Positions 18,048-27,792 of a stretch of 64,000 nucleotides of DNA are shown here, piece by piece. Position numbers and translations under genes: made by a program. Within the stretch, counting starts at the first letter, position 1. Each line of letters begins with the position of its first letter. The stretch comes from Thalassospira profundimaris (GTDB taxonomy: Bacteria > Pseudomonadota > Alphaproteobacteria > Rhodospirillales > Thalassospiraceae): NCBI RefSeq assembly GCF_003326795.1, contig NZ_JPWI01000016.1:45971-109970 (forward strand), read 5' to 3'. The notes under the pieces were generated by a model. It saw only the letters and a list, made by a program, of their open reading frames with translations. It did no database searches and had not been told where the DNA came from.

Positions 18048-19180
18048 TGACCAGCTTTGCCATTACCAATGCCCGCATTTTCGACGGGACAGAATTTCTC
18101 GACGGAAGAGCGGTCATCGTGCGTAACGGCAAGATCGAATCAATTTCCGATGCAAAAGCCCTGCCCGACGACATTGAAATCGTTGATGGTCAGGGCCAAA
18201 CTTTGGCCCCCGGCCTGATTGACGTTCAGGTTAATGGCGGCGGCGGCGTTCTTTTGAACGATCAACCCGATATCGACGGGGTGCGCGCCATTATGGAAGC
18301 CCATCGCAAGTTCGGTACCACTGCGATGCTGCCTACTCTCATCACCGACTATCGTGACAAGATGGAAGATGCAATTGCGGCCGTCAGCGCTGCAATTGAT
18401 GCAAATGTTCCGGGTATCGTCGGTATTCATCTTGAAGGCCCGTACCTGAATGTCGAGCGTAAAGGCGTTCATTCCGCCGACATCATCCGCCCGATGGAAG
18501 ATGATGCGATTGAACTTCTGACCCGCCTGCCCAACGGCAGAATTCTGGTCACCATGGCGCCGGAAAAAGCCGCCAAGGGAACCATAAAGATGCTTGCAGA
18601 CAAAGGGGTTCTGGTTTGCGCCGGGCACACTGCAGGTACGTATGATGATATTCAGGAAGCAATTGGCGAAGGAATGCGTGGCTTTACCCATCTGTTTAAC
18701 GCCATGAGCCCCCTTACCCATCGCGAACCTGGTGTTGCCGGTGCGGCAATGGCAGATGATACCACCTGGTGTGGACTGATTGTTGATGGTTACCACGTGC
18801 ATCCTGCCGCTGTGAAAATCGCCGTTAAAGCCAAGGCAAAAGGCAAGATCATGCTTGTGACGGATGCGATGCCGACAGTTGGCGCAACTGAAAAACGCTT
18901 TGTCCTTGGTGGTGAGGAAATTATCGCCACTGATGGGCGTTGCGCCTTGGCCAACGGGACGCTAGCAGGCTCCGATCTTGATATGATCAGTGCGGTTAAA
19001 AACTGTGTCGAGATGATCGGTATTGAGCTTGGTGAAGCGCTTAGAATGGCATCCCTTTATCCGGCAGAGTTCCTGAAACTAGATGACAAGATGGGGCGCA
19101 TTGCACCGGACTATCAGGCCGATATCATTCTGTTTGATGACAGCTACACTGTAACCCGCAGCTGGATCAACGGCGCATAA
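18047..19180 (+). CDS. nagA: N-acetylglucosamine-6-phosphate deacetylase NagA
   Basis: Amidohydrolase-superfamily enzyme of 377 residues, standard NagA length, that removes acetate from GlcNAc-6-P. The metal-site glutamate motif HLEGPYLNVERKGVH, the histidine motifs CAGHTAG and FTHLFNAMSPL, and the catalytic aspartate in VTDAMPTVG are all visible. The first metal-binding segment reads GLIDVQVNGGGG, with the glutamine that replaces the HxH of other amidohydrolases in NagA. It overlaps the NagB-II gene by one base, giving tight coupling of the deacetylation and deamination steps. Confidence 0.93.
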   Translation: MTSFAITNARIFDGTEFLDGRAVIVRNGKIESISDAKALPDDIEIVDGQGQTLAPGLIDVQVNGGGGVLLNDQPDIDGVRAIMEAHRKFGTTAMLPTLITDYRDKMEDAIAAVSAAIDANVPGIVGIHLEGPYLNVERKGVHSADIIRPMEDDAIELLTRLPNGRILVTMAPEKAAKGTIKMLADKGVLVCAGHTAGTYDDIQEAIGEGMRGFTHLFNAMSPLTHREPGVAGAAMADDTTWCGLIVDGYHVHPAAVKIAVKAKAKGKIMLVTDAMPTVGATEKRFVLGGEEIIATDGRCALANGTLAGSDLDMISAVKNCVEMIGIELGEALRMASLYPAEFLKLDDKMGRIAPDYQADIILFDDSYTVTRSWINGA

Positions 19181-19225
19181 CAATCAAAACAATCAATATT
19201 TTATCAGGTTTTCAGGAGGCATAAA

Positions 19226-20293
19226 ATGAAGCCGGTTCGTATTCTTGTTATTGGTCTCGGTAATATGGGTATGTCCCACGCAAAGGCTTATCACGCGCTG
19301 GATGGATACGAAATCGTCGGCATTTGCGCACGTTCCGAAATCCCGGCAAACAAGCTTCCTGATGGTTTTGCCGACTATCCGCAATTTACCGATTTCTATA
19401 CTGCGTTGGCAGAAACCAAACCGGATGCGGTTTCAATTAATACCTATACCGAAACACATGCAGATTTCGCCATCGCAGCATTTGAAGCCGGTGCACATGT
19501 TTTTATTGAAAAGCCGCTGGCTGCGACCGTCGCAGATGCTGAACGCGTGGTCGCATCTGCACGCAAACATGATCGGAAACTGGTGATCGGATATATCCTG
19601 CGCCATCATCCATCCTGGGAAAAGTTCGTCGAAATTGCCAAGACACTCGGCAAACCGCTTGTCATGCGGATGAACCTTAACCAACAAAGCAGCGGCGCCT
19701 TTTGGGAAACCCACAAGCGGTTGCTTAACAGCGTATCGCCGATTGTTGATTGCGGGGTTCATTATCTTGACATCATGTGCCTGATGACCGGCGCAAAGCC
19801 GGTATCGGTCAATGCAATTGGTGTGCGTCTCTCTGAGGATGTCGCACCAGAGATGTATAACTATGGGCAGCTTCAGGTACGTTTTGATGACGGCTCAGTT
19901 GGCTGGTATGAAGCTGGCTGGGGTCCGATGATCAGCGAAACCGCATTTTTTGTTAAGGATGTCATTGGACCGAAAGGTTGCGTCTCGATTACCGATGTCG
20001 AAGAAAAAGGAGCCGGATCGGCCGACATCGATACCCACACCAAGACAAATGCATTGCGCCTGCATCATGCAGATACCGACAGTTCCGGCGAATTCACCCG
20101 CGTTGATGAAATCATCCGCACAGATGACGAACCCGATCACGATGGTCTTTGCCTGCGTGAACAGGAATTTTTCCTAAAGTCTATAACAGAAAATCTTGAC
20201 CTGACGCAGCATATGGAAGATGCATTGGGCTCCTTACGGATTGCCCTTGCTGCGGACCAGTCGGTTCGCACGGGGGCACCTGTTTTACTCTGA
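19226..20293 (+). CDS. Gfo/Idh/MocA-family NAD(P)-dependent oxidoreductase
   Basis: Oxidoreductase of 355 residues. The Rossmann motif GLGNMGMSHA is at 11-20, and the family motif FIEKPLA carries the usual catalytic lysine. The second domain contains SVSPIVDCGVHYLDIMCLMTG, matching the His/Asp substrate-binding region of the family. A strong AGGAGG site precedes the ATG at 19226. The gene lies between nagA and the aldolase with a spacing of only 20 bases to the latter, so it belongs to the amino-sugar operon. The family oxidises or reduces sugars and cyclitols. No step in the simple GlcNAc pathway needs it, so the substrate is unknown. Confidence 0.85.
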   Translation: MKPVRILVIGLGNMGMSHAKAYHALDGYEIVGICARSEIPANKLPDGFADYPQFTDFYTALAETKPDAVSINTYTETHADFAIAAFEAGAHVFIEKPLAATVADAERVVASARKHDRKLVIGYILRHHPSWEKFVEIAKTLGKPLVMRMNLNQQSSGAFWETHKRLLNSVSPIVDCGVHYLDIMCLMTGAKPVSVNAIGVRLSEDVAPEMYNYGQLQVRFDDGSVGWYEAGWGPMISETAFFVKDVIGPKGCVSITDVEEKGAGSADIDTHTKTNALRLHHADTDSSGEFTRVDEIIRTDDEPDHDGLCLREQEFFLKSITENLDLTQHMEDALGSLRIALAADQSVRTGAPVLL

Positions 20294-20313
20294 CCCCCAG
20301 GAGGAGTACCCAC

Positions 20314-21393
20314 ATGCCTTCCGTTAAACCCGGTGTTGTTACCGGTGCTGCCTATCGTGACCTTGTCGCTGCTTGCAAGCAGGACGGTTACGCCCTTCCC
20401 GCTGTTAATATCACATCATCAAGCACGATGAACGCAGCCCTTGAAGCTGCCGCGAATGCCGGTTCTGACATTATCATTCAGCTTTCGAATGGTGGTGCAC
20501 AGTTCTTTGCCGGCAAGGGCATCAAGGACGCTGATGCTGCCCGTGTCGTGGGCGCAGTTTCGGCTGCCCGTCATGCACAGCTTCTTGCTGAATATTACGG
20601 TGTCGCTGTTGTCATGCATACCGATCACGCGAACCGCAAGTTCGTCCCGTGGGTCGATGAAATGTTGAAATGGAGCGAAAAGGCCTATGCCGAAACCGGT
20701 CAGGCGCTTTATAGCTCTCACATGCTCGATCTTTCGGAAGAAACGCTTGAAGACAACCTGTCGACTTGCGAGACCTTCCTTAAGCGCATGTCCGCCATCG
20801 AGATGAGCCTTGAGATCGAACTGGGCGTTACCGGTGGCGAAGAAGACGGCATTGGTCACGAGCTTGACACGTCAAGTGACGAGATCGATCCGCGTCTTTA
20901 TACCCGTCCGGAAGAAGTTGAAGAGGCCTATCGCCGTCTGTCGCCGCTCGGCCATTTCTCGGTTGCTGCTGCATTCGGTAATGTGCACGGCGTCTATAAA
21001 CCGGGCAACGTCAAACTGCGTCCGGAAATCCTTCTGGAAAGCCAGAAATTTGTATCCGAGAAGCATGGTCTTGGCGACCGTCCTCTGGACTTCGTATTCC
21101 ATGGTGGTTCCGGTTCGGAAAAAGAAAAAATCGAAGAAGCCGTCAGCTATGGCGTTTTCAAGATGAATATCGATACCGATACCCAGTTCGCCTATTCCCG
21201 CCCGGTCGGTGAATATGTCGAAGCCCATGCGCGCGCCTTCAAGTATCAGGTCGATCCGGAAACGGACAAACCATACAAAAAAGACTATGACCCGCGCGTC
21301 TGGGTTCGCGAAGCTGAACTTTCGATGGCAGCCCGTCTCGAAGAAGCTTTCAAAGACCTTGGCGCGACCGGTCGTTCGGTCACCAAGGGCTAA
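20314..21393 (+). CDS. fbaA: Class II fructose-bisphosphate aldolase
   Basis: Zinc-dependent aldolase of 359 residues, the same length as E. coli FbaA. The catalytic aspartate and first zinc histidine are at 104-105 (MHTDHANRK). The other motifs are EIELGVTGGEEDG, AFGNVHGVYKPGN and FHGGSGS, and the C-terminal part holds YDPRVWVREAE. It cleaves fructose-1,6-bisphosphate to glyceraldehyde-3-P and dihydroxyacetone-P. AGGAGGAG precedes the ATG. As the last gene before a strong terminator it is transcribed with the GlcNAc genes. Tagatose-bisphosphate specificity is an alternative, but the sequence looks like the FbaA branch. Confidence 0.88.
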   Translation: MPSVKPGVVTGAAYRDLVAACKQDGYALPAVNITSSSTMNAALEAAANAGSDIIIQLSNGGAQFFAGKGIKDADAARVVGAVSAARHAQLLAEYYGVAVVMHTDHANRKFVPWVDEMLKWSEKAYAETGQALYSSHMLDLSEETLEDNLSTCETFLKRMSAIEMSLEIELGVTGGEEDGIGHELDTSSDEIDPRLYTRPEEVEEAYRRLSPLGHFSVAAAFGNVHGVYKPGNVKLRPEILLESQKFVSEKHGLGDRPLDFVFHGGSGSEKEKIEEAVSYGVFKMNIDTDTQFAYSRPVGEYVEAHARAFKYQVDPETDKPYKKDYDPRVWVREAELSMAARLEEAFKDLGATGRSVTKG

Positions 21394-21439
21394 GCCTGAT
21401 CAGCCTTGTTCGACCAAAATGGTCACAGGATTTGTGAAA

Positions 21440-21467
21440 CCCGCCGGACTTGTTCGGCGGGTTTTTT
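21440..21467 (+). terminator. Rho-independent terminator of the amino-sugar catabolic operon
   Basis: CCCGCCG (21440-21446) and CGGCGGG (21455-21461) form a perfect stem followed directly by TTTTTT. Confidence 0.92.
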
Positions 21468-21542
21468 CGTGTCTCTATCGCCATGGTCATTGTGAAATGA
21501 CAGTCTCCTGACAAATACTGACAGGAGCTGTCAGGGGTGCGC

Positions 21543-21592
21543 TTGCGTATAGCGTTGACGTCCTCTATACACTTTCCGAACAATTCAGGAAC
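21543..21592 (+). promoter_or_regulatory. uvrA promoter region with LexA (SOS) box
   Basis: GAACAATTCAGGAAC at 21578-21592 reads GTTC-N7-GTTC on the opposite strand, an exact match to the alphaproteobacterial LexA operator. A possible promoter just upstream is TTGCGT (21543-21548), 16 bases, then CTATAC (21565-21570). The box ends 12 bases before the uvrA start codon, well placed for repression. Confidence 0.85.
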
Positions 21593-21604
21593 AAAAGGCC
21601 CGAT

Positions 21605-24433
21605 ATGCTGACGAAAATTTCGGTTCGCGGTGCGAAAGAACACAATCTTCAGAACATCGACGTTGAACTGCCACGCGATTCTCTGGTGGTGATTACCGGC
21701 CTTTCTGGATCCGGAAAAAGTTCGCTTGCGTTCGACACGATCTATGCCGAAGGTCAGCGTCGCTATGTCGAAAGCCTGTCTGCCTATGCGCGCCAGTTCC
21801 TTGAATTGATGCAAAAGCCGGATGTCGAATATATCGACGGCTTGTCCCCGGCCATTTCGATCGAACAAAAAACGACATCGCGCAATCCGCGTTCGACCGT
21901 CGGTACCGTCACCGAGATTTATGACTATATGCGTCTTCTGTGGGCGCGCATCGGGATCCCCTATTCGCCTGCAACGGGTCTTCCGATTGTCAGCCAGACG
22001 GTGTCGCAGATGGTCGACCGGGTGATGGAGATGGAAGAAGGCACCCGTCTTTACCTTCTTGCTCCAATCGTACGCGGACGTAAGGGCGAATACAAAAAGG
22101 AATTGCGTGATCTGCGCTCACGCGGGTTCCAGCGCGTCAAAATCGATGGCGAGATGTATGACATCGACGAGGCCCCGGAACTCAATAAAAAACTGAAACA
22201 TGATATTTCAGTCGTGGTGGATCGTTTGATCGTCAAGGAAGGCATCGCCACCCGTCTTGCCGACAGTTTTGAAACTGCCCTTGAATTGACCGATGGCATC
22301 GTCCTGACCGAAGACGCCAAGACTGGGGAAACCACTGTCTTCTCTGCAAAGTTCGCCTGCCCCGTTTCCGGTTTTACGATTGAGGAAATCGAACCCCGCC
22401 TGTTTTCATTCAACAATCCCTTTGGCGCCTGCCCGGCTTGTGATGGTCTTGGCACCCAGATGGAATTTGATCCGATGCTGGTTGTCCCAGATGAAAGCAA
22501 GACGCTTGAAGATGGCGCTGTTGCTCCTTGGGCAAGCAGCACATCGAAATATTATCTGCAGACGCTGAAATCGGTCGCAAAGCATTTCGGCTTCAAGACG
22601 AATGTTGCCTGGGACAAATTACCGAAAACAGCTCAGGACATTATTCTGAACGGCTCGGGCGAAGAAGAAGTCACCGTTACCTATGATGACGGGTCGCGCA
22701 GCTATAAGGTTTCTCGCCCGTTCGAAGGTGTTATTCCAAACATGGCCCGTCGCTGGCGCGAAACCGACAGTCAGTGGGCCCGTGATGAACTGTCCAAATA
22801 TCAGATGGTTTCACATTGCCCGACCTGTTCGGGAAAACGCCTGAAACCAGAAGCACTGGCCGTAAAGGTTGATGGATTTGATATCTCGCAGATCACTGAT
22901 CTTTCGATTGCCAAGGCCGGTGACTGGTTTATCGGCCTTGAAGGCAAGCTGAACGAGAAAGAAACAGAGATCGCCCGGCGTATTCTTCGCGAGATCAATG
23001 ACCGTCTGCGGTTCCTGCGTGACGTCGGACTTGATTATCTCTCCATGTCGCGCACGTCCGGCACCCTTTCGGGCGGTGAGAGCCAGCGTATTCGCCTGGC
23101 ATCGCAGATCGGCTCGGGCCTCACAGGTGTGCTTTACGTGCTTGATGAACCTTCAATTGGCCTGCATCAGCGCGACAATGACCGTCTTCTGGAAACCCTC
23201 AAGCGCCTGCGTGATCTTGGAAACACTGTTCTTGTCGTTGAACATGACGAAGATGCTATTCGCGCGGCTGACTATGTCGTTGATATGGGCCCGGGTGCAG
23301 GTATCCATGGTGGACGTATTGTTGCGCAGGGAACCCCCGAAGAAATCCAGCAGAACCCCGACAGTCTGACGGGAAAATACCTTGTCGGGATCGAGCAGAT
23401 CGCTGTTCCCAAGGAACGTCGCAAAGGAAATGGCAAGGCGATTACCATCAAGGGGGCCACGGCCAACAACCTTCAGGGCATTGATGTTGATTTCCCGCTT
23501 GGAAAATTCATCTGTGTTACCGGAGTTTCCGGTGGTGGCAAGTCCAGTCTGGTGATCGAAACTCTTTATAAGGCGTTGGCAAAACGGATGCATAACGCCC
23601 GTCATCATCCCGGTGCACATGACAGCATTACCGGTGTCGAACTTATCGACAAGATCATCGATATTGATCAAAGCCCGATTGGCAGAACCCCGCGATCCAA
23701 CCCGGTGACCTATACCGGGGCTTTCACCCCGATCCGGGACTGGTTCGCACAGTTGCCCGAAGCCAAAACACGCGGCTACAAGCCCGGTCGTTTCTCGTTT
23801 AACGTCAAAGGCGGTCGTTGCGAAGCTTGTCAGGGTGACGGCGTCATCAAGATCGAAATGCACTTCTTGCCCGACGTCTATGTGACATGCGATCAGTGCA
23901 AAGGTAAACGATACAACCGCGAGACACTGGAAATATCGTTTAAAGGCAAATCGATATCTGATGTCCTTGATATGACGGTCGAAGAAGGTGCCGAATTCTT
24001 CAAGGCTGTTCCTTCGATCCGTGACAAGATGGAAACCCTGAAACAGGTCGGTCTTTCCTATATCCACCTTGGTCAGCAGGCGACAACTCTTTCGGGTGGT
24101 GAAGCACAGCGCGTCAAACTTGCCAAGGAACTTTCAAAACGCGCGACAGGACGGACGATCTATATTCTCGATGAACCGACCACAGGTCTTCATTTCCACG
24201 ATATCCGCAAATTGCTTGAGGTGCTGCATACCATTGTGGATCAGGGCAACACGGTGGTCGTGATCGAACATAACCTTGACGTTATCAAAACGGCTGACTG
24301 GATCATTGATATAGGACCCGAGGGCGGCGACGGCGGCGGGCAGCTGGTCGGCACCGGCACCCCGGAGGCCATCATGGCCAATGAGCGCAGCTATACGGGG
24401 CGTTATCTGAAACGGCATCTGGGACTGGAATAA
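21605..24433 (+). CDS. uvrA: Excinuclease ABC subunit UvrA
   Basis: DNA-damage recognition ATPase of nucleotide excision repair, 942 residues, the normal UvrA length. It holds two ABC ATPase modules: the first Walker A (GLSGSGKSS) is at about 32-40, the second (GVSGGGKSS) is in the C-terminal half, and the two signatures are [17 protein letters not shown] and [17 protein letters not shown]. Zinc-finger cysteines are visible in [11 protein letters not shown] and in [10 protein letters not shown] with CDQCKGKR. A LexA box directly upstream predicts SOS induction. The gene stands alone between two terminators. Confidence 0.96.
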   Translation: MLTKISVRGAKEHNLQNIDVELPRDSLVVITGLSGSGKSSLAFDTIYAEGQRRYVESLSAYARQFLELMQKPDVEYIDGLSPAISIEQKTTSRNPRSTVGTVTEIYDYMRLLWARIGIPYSPATGLPIVSQTVSQMVDRVMEMEEGTRLYLLAPIVRGRKGEYKKELRDLRSRGFQRVKIDGEMYDIDEAPELNKKLKHDISVVVDRLIVKEGIATRLADSFETALELTDGIVLTEDAKTGETTVFSAKFACPVSGFTIEEIEPRLFSFNNPFGACPACDGLGTQMEFDPMLVVPDESKTLEDGAVAPWASSTSKYYLQTLKSVAKHFGFKTNVAWDKLPKTAQDIILNGSGEEEVTVTYDDGSRSYKVSRPFEGVIPNMARRWRETDSQWARDELSKYQMVSHCPTCSGKRLKPEALAVKVDGFDISQITDLSIAKAGDWFIGLEGKLNEKETEIARRILREINDRLRFLRDVGLDYLSMSRTSGTLSGGESQRIRLASQIGSGLTGVLYVLDEPSIGLHQRDNDRLLETLKRLRDLGNTVLVVEHDEDAIRAADYVVDMGPGAGIHGGRIVAQGTPEEIQQNPDSLTGKYLVGIEQIAVPKERRKGNGKAITIKGATANNLQGIDVDFPLGKFICVTGVSGGGKSSLVIETLYKALAKRMHNARHHPGAHDSITGVELIDKIIDIDQSPIGRTPRSNPVTYTGAFTPIRDWFAQLPEAKTRGYKPGRFSFNVKGGRCEACQGDGVIKIEMHFLPDVYVTCDQCKGKRYNRETLEISFKGKSISDVLDMTVEEGAEFFKAVPSIRDKMETLKQVGLSYIHLGQQATTLSGGEAQRVKLAKELSKRATGRTIYILDEPTTGLHFHDIRKLLEVLHTIVDQGNTVVVIEHNLDVIKTADWIIDIGPEGGDGGGQLVGTGTPEAIMANERSYTGRYLKRHLGLE

Positions 24434-24438
24434 TATTT

Positions 24439-24470
24439 AAAGGGCAGCATGTTTTTGCTGCCCTTTTTCT
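24439..24470. terminator. Terminator after uvrA, possibly bidirectional
   Basis: AAAGGGCAGC (24439-24448) and GCTGCCCTTT (24457-24466) form a perfect 10-base stem, followed by TTTTCTTCG on the plus strand. On the minus strand it follows the stop of the opposing gene and is trailed by AAATATT, so it may also stop that transcript. Confidence 0.88.
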
Positions 24471-24474
24471 TCGC

Positions 24475-25452
24475 CTACCCGCCACTGGTTACCCGGTTTT
24501 CAACCCTTTTGACCAAGGCTGTGCTCAGCCGTTCACTAAATCCTGACAAGAATGCGAAGACCAGAACGATCGACATTTGTTGTCCGGCCACGGCGGAATT
24601 GCTGATCTGGTCGAGGTCATCAAGATTATGCAGCTCATCAAGCGGTATGGGGAGTATCCCGGCGCGTAACGCAAGCAGCACGACCAGTGCGAAACAAAAC
24701 CCCATGCATGGCCGGAACAGGAAATTAAAGAACACTGACGACGGTTCCATATCCGCCCACGGGGTGTCCTTCCCTAAACGCATCATCATGCTTGTCAGGG
24801 CACCAATGGCACCGAAGCTGCCAACAAAGAACAACAGGTCGTAACTGAACCCGAACAATTTGCCATTGCCTGTGCTGATGATGGTGTCTATCTGGACAAA
24901 CATCAGAACAGCAAAAATCAGAACGATTGGCGACAGCGCCAAAGCAAGTGCTGCAATCCGAAGGCTTTTGTTGAAAGCCTTTTCAATCGGGTTTTCGGGG
25001 GTTGGTAACTTGGGATGATCTTTCATCTCTGCGCTCAGATCGTGCAAATACCCTTGGACAAAGCCGTCGCGTCCCTGATTAAGCGCCAAAAGCATCAAAA
25101 CAGCATCGGATTGCTTGCGGTCAGTTACACTGCTTTCCGGGGCCACATCATTGCGCCACCATCGCAAGAACGCCCGCATAACAAGCGAGGCTCGCCATCC
25201 CTGGCGGGTTGCCACCACGTATTCAATCATGCTTTCGATGTCGGCAGGACTAAAGACCCCGTCGGGGAAACCACCAAACGGAAATCCCGGCCGCCGTTCC
25301 TTGCTCTCCGTCGGAGCGTCTGGTTGACACGCGGCATCGTCTTGCGAAGTCGGCTTGCACTCGACATCGCGTATGATCCGACGTCGGGGAACAAGCCCGA
25401 TTACCGGACAATGTGTGGGTTCATAGCCATATGGGTGATGCGGGTAGCTCAT
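24475..25452 (-). CDS. Unknown multi-pass membrane protein
   Basis: I do not recognise this family. From the preferred ATG at 25452 (MSYPHHPYGY) the protein has 325 residues; the open frame continues upstream to 25620, but that part overlaps the trmFO promoter region and has no protein-like character. The first 75 residues are proline- and charge-rich. Residues 80-150 look soluble and helical. The C-terminal half has about four membrane segments, near 165-190, 203-225, 243-265 and 290-310. The last is followed by AFLSGFSERL, a short motif seen at the end of some uncharacterised bacterial membrane proteins. It is monocistronic and divergent from trmFO. Confidence 0.6.
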   Translation of the reverse strand: MSYPHHPYGYEPTHCPVIGLVPRRRIIRDVECKPTSQDDAACQPDAPTESKERRPGFPFGGFPDGVFSPADIESMIEYVVATRQGWRASLVMRAFLRWWRNDVAPESSVTDRKQSDAVLMLLALNQGRDGFVQGYLHDLSAEMKDHPKLPTPENPIEKAFNKSLRIAALALALSPIVLIFAVLMFVQIDTIISTGNGKLFGFSYDLLFFVGSFGAIGALTSMMMRLGKDTPWADMEPSSVFFNFLFRPCMGFCFALVVLLALRAGILPIPLDELHNLDDLDQISNSAVAGQQMSIVLVFAFLSGFSERLSTALVKRVENRVTSGG

Positions 25453-25648
25453 ATTGGCCCCAGTTTCACATATGTTCGACAGAACGGGTCTGGCATATAA
25501 GACGTACTTGCTGTGGCAATGTGAAAAATTTATGGGTCCATGCGTACTGATGGCATGATGACTGCGCAATTGACTTGAAATATGCCCCCATGCACCGCTA
25601 TGTGTGTGCCAAGCTTTCAAACATATTCTTCGCGAGGAGTTCGCACAC

Positions 25649-26995
25649 GTGAATACGGTTAAACCTGTTCATATTATCGGTGCCGGTCTGGCCGGCAGTG
25701 AAGCCGCCTGGCAGCTGGCAGAAGCCGGTGTGCCCGTTATCCTGCATGAGATGCGCCCGGTACGTCCGACAGACGCGCACCATACGGATAAATGTGCCGA
25801 ATTGGTCTGTTCGAATTCGTTCCGCTCGGATGACAAGGAATATAACGCTGTTGGCCTGATCCACGACGAAATGCGCCGTGCCGGGTCCATCATCATGCGT
25901 TGCGCCGATCAACACAAGGTCCCCGCTGGCGGCGCGTTGGCCGTTGACCGCGAAGGCTTCTCGCAGGCTGTTACCGACGCGCTGGAGAATCATCCGCTTA
26001 TCACCATGGAACGTGGCGAGATTGATGATCTGCCGCCGCAGGAATGGGAGCATACCATCATTGCGACCGGGCCTCTGACCTCTGGAGCGCTTGCCGAGGC
26101 AATCCGCAAAGTCACCAGTGAAGCAAGTCTTGCCTTCTTTGATGCGATTGCGCCGATTGTCTACAAGGAAAGCATTGATTTCGACAAGGCATGGTTCCAA
26201 TCGCGTTATGACAAGGGCGATGGCAAGGACTATATTAACTGCCCGATGGATGCAGACGAGTATAATCGTTTCATCGATGCCCTGCTTGACGGCGAAAAAA
26301 CCGAATTCAAGGAATGGGAAAAAGACACCCCCTATTTCGATGGCTGTCTTCCGATTGAAGTGATGGCTGAGCGCGGGCGCGAAACCCTGCGCCATGGTCC
26401 AATGAAGCCGGTCGGCCTGACCAATCCGCATAACCCGACTGTAAAGCCGCGTGCGATTGTTCAGCTTCGTCAGGACAACGCGCTTGGCACGCTTTACAAT
26501 ATGGTCGGCTTCCAGACCAAACTGAAATACGGTGCCCAGGTTGACGTATTCCGGACCATTCCGGGCCTTGAAAACGCCGAGTTTGCCCGCCTTGGCGGCA
26601 TACACCGGAATACCTTCCTGAACTCACCACGACTTCTTGATCCGACCTTGCGCCTCAAAGCCCGCCCTGATTTACGGTTCGCCGGTCAGATTACCGGCTG
26701 CGAGGGCTATGTTGAAAGTGCAGCGGTCGGACTGATGGTTGGTCGCTTTACTGCGGCTGAAAAAGCAGGGAAAACAATTCCTGCCCCGCCCCTTGCAACG
26801 GCAATGGGGGCGCTTTTGAACCATATCACAGGCGGTGCAGACGAAAGCACATTCCAGCCGATGAATGTCAATTTCGGACTGTTCCCGGATCTGGAGCTGA
26901 CCAAACGGGTCAAGGGCCGGGATCGGAAAAAGCTCTATTCGGATCGTGCCATTCCGTTGTTTGATCAATGGCTAAGTGCGGTAAACGCCGCATAA
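25649..26995 (+). CDS. trmFO: Methylenetetrahydrofolate-tRNA (uracil-5-)-methyltransferase TrmFO
   Basis: FAD- and folate-dependent enzyme that makes 5-methyluridine at position 54 of tRNA. From the chosen GTG at 25649 it has 449 residues. That start is supported by a GAGGAG site 9 bases upstream and by alignment of [16 protein letters not shown] with the family N-terminus. The FAD dinucleotide motif [10 protein letters not shown] is at 11-20. Other family motifs are [22 protein letters not shown] and [14 protein letters not shown]. The enzyme is typical of Alphaproteobacteria and Firmicutes. It is transcribed alone and ends in a strong hairpin. Confidence 0.95.
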   Translation: MNTVKPVHIIGAGLAGSEAAWQLAEAGVPVILHEMRPVRPTDAHHTDKCAELVCSNSFRSDDKEYNAVGLIHDEMRRAGSIIMRCADQHKVPAGGALAVDREGFSQAVTDALENHPLITMERGEIDDLPPQEWEHTIIATGPLTSGALAEAIRKVTSEASLAFFDAIAPIVYKESIDFDKAWFQSRYDKGDGKDYINCPMDADEYNRFIDALLDGEKTEFKEWEKDTPYFDGCLPIEVMAERGRETLRHGPMKPVGLTNPHNPTVKPRAIVQLRQDNALGTLYNMVGFQTKLKYGAQVDVFRTIPGLENAEFARLGGIHRNTFLNSPRLLDPTLRLKARPDLRFAGQITGCEGYVESAAVGLMVGRFTAAEKAGKTIPAPPLATAMGALLNHITGGADESTFQPMNVNFGLFPDLELTKRVKGRDRKKLYSDRAIPLFDQWLSAVNAA

Positions 26996-27003
26996 CAAGA
27001 CAG

Positions 27004-27033
27004 AAGCCGCATCCTGTGATGCGGCTTTCTTGT
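27004..27033 (+). terminator. Terminator after trmFO
   Basis: AAGCCGCAT (27004-27012) and ATGCGGCTT (27019-27027) form a perfect stem followed by TCTTGT. It lies between two converging genes. Confidence 0.82.
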
Positions 27034-27059
27034 CTCAGCTTGATGCTATCTGATCACAA

Positions 27060-27641
27060 TCAATAAGTTTTCTTTTGGCGGGTCAACTTGCCGGTAATGT
27101 CACGGATCTGCTTGCCATCCCGAAACCGGCTAAAAACAAGGTCCATATTGCCGTCATCATCAAGCTTGCGTTCATAGACCTGCATCTCGTAACCACCTTC
27201 ATCGGTGATATAAAGGGCATGAATGGTAAGGGTTTTACCGACAATACGTGCCCAGAAAAACGGTTCACCTTTTAACGGATCGTTTGGGATACGTTTCCCG
27301 AACAGGCCTGAGCGCATTGCACTGCCATAGATGTCCGGGCGTTCGGTTGAATAGAACTCGATACTCAGCGAAACGTTCTTTTCGCGCCCGTCCTTTTTGT
27401 GAATGACAGTAGCCCAGTCAACGTTAAAACCCCGTTCCGTCTTTTCAATGCTGACGTCAAGATCGCGGGCCTGCAGCTCTCCATCGGCATGTTCAATTGT
27501 CACACCGTGATAATCACCAACGAACGGATCGATACTTGCTGCCTGGGCGACGAATGGCGCAAAACCAAAACCACCAAACAGCATGACAATAACCAGCTTC
27601 GATAGCCAGTTAGTTCCAAGTCTGGAATGCGGATATGCCAT
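27060..27641 (-). CDS. Unknown exported protein with signal peptide
   Basis: No family recognised. The ATG at 27641 (MAYPHSRLGTNW) has AGGG five bases upstream and gives 193 residues; a start at 27653 is possible. A signal peptide is clear: a positively charged start, a hydrophobic stretch around LVIVMLFGGFG, and probable cleavage after VAQAA. The mature part begins SIDPFVGDYHGVTIEHADGE and looks like a small beta-rich domain, with repeated strand-like stretches and YITDEGGYEMQVYER near the end. It is likely periplasmic. It stands alone between trmFO and the squalene-synthase-like gene. Confidence 0.6.
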   Translation of the reverse strand: MAYPHSRLGTNWLSKLVIVMLFGGFGFAPFVAQAASIDPFVGDYHGVTIEHADGELQARDLDVSIEKTERGFNVDWATVIHKKDGREKNVSLSIEFYSTERPDIYGSAMRSGLFGKRIPNDPLKGEPFFWARIVGKTLTIHALYITDEGGYEMQVYERKLDDDGNMDLVFSRFRDGKQIRDITGKLTRQKKTY

Positions 27642-27792
27642 ACGAACCCTCATGCTGGGTAGCCCACAATTGACGTTGCACCGTGTAAACAAGGCGTTAT
27701 TAACGCTAACACGGACAGAACGAAGCTGTCTTATCCTTTATCGTTAATGTAGATGATATTTTCGCAATATCCAGCCATCACGTGAATTGGCA

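Noticed and set aside
23153..24067. Open frame of 304 codons on the minus strand inside uvrA
   Set aside because: Antisense to the conserved second ATPase half of UvrA; no ribosome site or family match.
25453..25620. N-terminal extension of the unknown membrane protein
   Set aside because: The extra 56 residues lie in the divergent promoter region with trmFO and look non-protein-like; the ATG at 25452 is preferred.
25598..26605. Open frame of 335 codons on the minus strand opposite trmFO
   Set aside because: Antisense shadow of a conserved gene.
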